Part shown: piece by piece, positions 1 to 64,000 of the stretch
How the letters are laid out: the number at the start of each line of letters is the position of its first letter
How positions within the stretch are numbered: the first letter of the stretch is position 1
The notes under the pieces: generated by a model
Database searches by the model: none
Seen by the model: the letters and a program-made list of their open reading frames with translations, nothing else
Told to the model about the DNA's origin: nothing
Assembly: GCA_035582835.1 (NCBI GenBank)
Contig: JAYKAV010002766.1
Coordinates: 1,629,125-1,693,124, forward strand
Source: Phoebastria nigripes
Taxonomy: Eukaryota > Chordata > Aves > Procellariiformes > Diomedeidae
Length of the DNA: 64,000 bases
Direction of reading: 5' to 3'
Position numbers and translations under genes: made by a program

Positions 1-125
1 AAGTATTTAAAAGACGTGTAGATGAGGCGCTTAGGGACATGGTTTAGTGGGCACGGTGGTGTTGGGCAGACGGTTGGACTTGATGATCTTAGAGGTCTTT
101 TCCAACCTTAATGATTCTATGATTA
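1..125 (+). mobile_element. CR1 LINE, 3' end fragment
   Basis: The sequence has the standard avian CR1 3' tail: TTGGACTTGATGATCTTAGA, then a CCAACC motif and a terminal ATTCTATGATT-type octamer repeat. The element is truncated by the window edge, so its full length is unknown. It is in the opposite orientation to CSMD2. Confidence 0.9.
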
Positions 126-238
126 TCACTGGGGGAAAACACCATCTGACAATGAAATCAGGCTAACGCAGGGTAACTCAAGGCACACCAGTTCAAAACA
201 GGGACAGAAATCCATAAACTGTACTGAGAAAAATCTGC

Positions 239-269
<31 letters not shown>

Positions 270-336
270 AAAAAAATAACCAAAAAAATCTATACAAAAA
301 AATGAACACAAAGGAGATTAAAAAAAAAAAAAAAAA
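239..336. repeat. A-rich low-complexity stretch
   Basis: A27 at 239-265 and A17 at 320-336, with A-rich sequence between. It lies downstream of the CR1 end but is separated from it by ordinary sequence. Confidence 0.9.
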
Positions 337-1220
337 TCAAACAATCAAGTACTGTGCTTAAAACCCTGACAGCCCACGGAGGAAAACAAGGAAGCATTCG
401 CTTGGCTGCTTTCCCATTTATCTGGGGCAAACATAAATAAATCAGGTAGAACCANAAAAGGGAAAAAAAACCCAAACCACCGCAACGTACACAGCAACAA
501 AATGATGTCCACAGAATCCGACAGAAACCAAAATAGCTGAATCATAAATCTACCTAGCAGAGACCTTGAGGAAAGAGGAAAAAAGCTAGACTCGAGGAAA
601 ATAAGAATGGATCATAGCAGAGCTGTTCTCCACAGGCGTGTTGGCCTGATTATGTTTGCTCTCAGGCTAACTGGTTCTAGTTAGCCAAAACCACCAGAGA
701 AAACTCATTGCTGAAGACCTTGGAAACTGGGAGATGCTGGCGGAGACTGACCTGGGGCAGAGGGACACCTGAACTGCCACTGCCTGGGAGAGCTGACCAC
801 CGGCTCCCCGTGGGACCAAGGCTGCCTACAGCAACTCACTTCCCTCATTTATTTTTAAGAACCAACTTGCAGGCAAGGCTTTACCACAAGGAGAAAGCCT
901 TAGCGTGATAACCAGATGACACAGTGGCACGGCACAGGTTGTCCAACGCCAGTTGGTTCAGGAGTCTATTGGGACAGCTGATTTTATTAAGAAAACTGGT
1001 GTGCTCTGGAGCAAATCAATCTATTCAACAGGCACATCTGTAACCAAACAGCATGATTTTTTTTATCAGCCTGATTCTATTCCCAGCAGGGCTTCATTTA
1101 AGACAAGAGAGAGACACTGGTTTAGCAGACAACAGGGAGGAAGAGAGTTTTATTCTTGCACTCTGACAATCCCAATTACATGCATAAATATGCAGCAAAA
1201 AACAAATTAGGAATTGTGGC

Positions 1221-1254
1221 TATACATATATATACACACACACACATATATATG
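1221..1254. repeat. TA/CA microsatellite
   Basis: Alternating TATA and CACA units. Confidence 0.9.
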
Positions 1255-4247
1255 TGATGGAGGGAAAGTTCTCCCAGCTTAGCAAGGAGCAGAGAGCAGG
1301 AGAGACCAACTCTGCACTGACAATCTGCATTATCTTTGCTGAGCCATTTAGCCCCAGCTCTTCAGAAAGCACTCCCACATCTTGACTGACCAACCTGGGG
1401 CTCTTTCTGCTAATGTTTCCCATCCAAGCTCTGGCTGCCCCAGCTTGGCTCTGCTGTGCAAGAGGCAGGGCTCCCGTCTGGAGCTGGCTTCAGCACCTGA
1501 ACACAGCTTGACACACTGGTAATGCCCACATAGCTTGCACCAAAGCCGCAGGTCTTTCACGCTAACAGCAGTTTGCAGGGCTGCCCACTGTCTCCCTCTA
1601 GCCCAGAGAGGGTTCCCAAACTTAAAAGCTGTTAAATGTTACGTCCCTAGAAATCTCCAAGGAAGCAAACTGGAACATCACAATATCCTCACTCATATTT
1701 CTAGATGAGACTGTGAAAAATGGAAATGGAACCTGTCAATACAGCACCATCCATTAAACTAGGATTAGCAATATCATTAAACTCTCTTATGACACCGAGA
1801 TCACTGCTATACAATAAAATGCCACTGCCACTTCTAACTGTGCATTCACTGCTCTCAGCTGCGCAAGCAGTACTCAAAGGCAAGTTTCATTCATTTTCCA
1901 GTACACCCTCCCACTTCTTCTTTCTCTCCCCAGAGTCTCACAGATAAGCCAAGTCATTTTAGTTGTAATTTTATGTGCGCGTACATGCGTGTGTTCGCAC
2001 ATGCACAAAATGAATCCTCTCAAAGTGCAACCCTTCAACTTTCATGGCAATGATGTACACACTAATTTTTCTATCTTTCTCTCCTTCCCCTCGTCCTGTG
2101 CAGATACAGCTTTATTCAAAAAGCTTTGGTGATTAATTTTAATCTAAGTTATAGATGAGAGCTTTATACAATTGTATCATGTGTGAAGAGGATTATTTTT
2201 CCAATGGATTACCATAAAAATGAAGTTGCTGAAAATGTGCTCTCAACTACCCAGAGATCATCTGTTCTGTTTGAGCTGCCAAATAAAGGAACAGAAGCAG
2301 CGCACTCTCATCTCTGATGAAAAGAAGGGTCACAAGGTATATTACCGTACTACTGCCTGACATCATTTCATTTCAGTCTTGGCCCCTTCCAAGCCTCTGG
2401 CTGATCCTGCAAACGCAAGCCTACAGCTCTGCTCATTTGAGTACTCTTCCAGAAGCAGACAGGGGTTACGTGTGTGAGTAAAGTTCACTTGCTGAAGCAG
2501 TCTCTGGATGAGGCAGTCTCTTACACTTTGGTGGAGGGAGGAAGGAGAGAAGAGGGGGTCTCATGTCTACTTTGTCCTATAAAAATCTTCAGATTCTTCA
2601 GAATCTTTTATGGGAGAATGAATAAAAGAGGAAACTTCAACTGGAAGTTGCCTGTACAGGAATTAAGCTGCATTGGCTATGCTTTCTCTCCCGTGTTCAT
2701 ACGGGAACATATGGAAACCATCCATTATTGAACCATACTGAAGAGCAGAGCTAATGGACGGAATTTCTGCATTAAGTGAAAATTAAAATACTGGACCAGA
2801 TCTGTCTCCAGCATAAATCCATCGACTAAAAGCACCATAGAGCTCAACACGATTAACAGTTCCGCTGAAGAGACGATGAGTGCTGATGCAGCACGGAAGC
2901 TACGGTGAAGATAAAAGGGCACTGACAATGAAGGAGTGNAGGACTGGAGCAGCAGCAGGTCTCGGGTCAGCACAGAAATGGGGCTGACACACCAGGTAAC
3001 AAGCACTCGAAGTTATGATGAGAGATCATGGGAGAAGAGGATTATTTTTGAATAGACCTTATAATCTACGTTTCTCCCCCTCAAGTCCCATCACTTAGCA
3101 AAAACTTTACTTGCCAGTATACTTCAGTTTTCTGTCGAAGATGGCTTTAGCTGGACTGAAATATGTAGGTACGCACAGAGCAGTACCGAAATGGCTTGCT
3201 AGGACTTAGGCAAACTTCAGCGTGGGAGCAGTGGTTAAGCAGCAGGGATCACAGATGAAGTATCACAGAGCAGGAAACTGCCTGGATTCTGCTGGTGACT
3301 GCACTAACTTAATGAGCCAAATGTTCTCAATACCATGCTTACCTAACTGCCAAATTCACATAACTTATAAACAAATTACATTTCAAACTGCCATTTTCCA
3401 ACAGGAAAGTGGCAACAGAACAATAAAAGAAGTCAGAGGAGCAGGAGGAGAAAACAGTCTTGGGTCTCTATACAGACCAGATGAAACCAGAAGCCATCTT
3501 GAGTCTTTTCCTTCGGGAGGACAATTACATTGTATGTGTTCTATTTATTATTAAAACAATAAAACAATGCCATTAGAAGATGAAGGCTAAGTGCTCTGGT
3601 CTCAGTTTTCCAGCTGTCCACTCACATCTGGGGACTGTCACACCTGACCATTCATTCTCACAAACGCAACGCGACAGAGCTCATCCCTTTCAGTGTTAGT
3701 TTACTCTGGCAGCATGAATGGGAAATGAACCAAACCCATAATTGCCTTCCATTTATCCTTTCCTGGGATGTGATCTTCCAAGCAATTTTATATATANGTC
3801 CTCATTTTAGGATTATGTCACTTGGACACATGTTAAACTTTGTTGGGAAATTCAACGCTAATCTGGTGGAAAAGATTTGTTTCTGAATGTATTCCATTAA
3901 GGAAAGGGGTGAAAAGCACTTACATTGTACATGCCCGTAAAAGCTCTTGGATGTTATTTTAATACAGTAATACCACAGGCAGCAATAGCAAATAATCTGG
4001 CTTCACCACCCATGGCACAATAGCTGTTACTGGCACAGGCCATACAGGGCTAAAAAGCTCAAGAGAAAGAAGTGATGCTGCTTCTGTCCAACCTGGCAAG
4101 GAGATAAACCAGCCTTTGTTCCTTCATTTGGGACTCTCAAAGTGACAGGGCATTTTCTCTACTTGCCTTATATAATTATTGATCTACTTCTGGAAGAATA
4201 AGCTGTACATGGAAAGAAAACAAGCTACAATAACCTGGCCCAACTCA

Positions 4248-64000
<59,753 letters not shown>

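Overview
The window is an interior piece of a bird genome. The first ~125 bases are the 3' end of a CR1 LINE with the typical avian terminus, an avian-type solo LTR lies at 47480-48060, and everything else is intron-rich vertebrate sequence. The LTR type suggests a neoavian bird rather than a galliform; that is inference from remembered repeats. Dozens of isolated single N bases are scattered through the assembly.

Only one protein gene can be supported. It lies on the minus strand and runs from high to low coordinates: 17 consecutive exons between 62951 and 4249 of a CUB and Sushi multiple domains gene, best matched to CSMD2. All 17 exons have AG acceptors and GT donors, their phases join without conflict, and together they give 2,853 coding bases (950 whole codons) with no stop or frameshift. 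In protein order they encode the last part of Sushi 2, then CUB3-Sushi3-CUB4-Sushi4-CUB5-Sushi5-CUB6-Sushi6-CUB7-Sushi7 and the first part of CUB8. The start codon, signal peptide, remaining domains, transmembrane segment and cytoplasmic tail are outside the window. CSMD2 is known as a very large type I membrane protein of neurons, placed at synapses and dendritic spines, with complement-regulator-like domains.

Layout from the 5' side of the gene: 62951-48491 holds the Sushi2 end and CUB3 in four well-spaced exons. An 8.7 kb intron with the solo LTR follows, then Sushi3 at 39.7 kb. A 12.1 kb intron with a 71-base poly-T tract and old repeats follows. A compact cluster of six exons (27438-21086) encodes CUB4 to the start of CUB6. 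A 6 kb intron leads to six more exons (15096-4249) for the rest of CUB6 to the start of CUB8. Below 4249 there is only intron plus the CR1 end. Nothing in the introns could be shown to be a second gene, an RNA gene or a new system. The most interesting signals are a 41-base pure poly-T polypyrimidine tract at one acceptor, intron positions that differ between CUB repeats while Sushi exons stay symmetric, an extra cysteine in CUB8, an unrecognised cysteine-bearing small frame in one intron, and old palindromic repeats.
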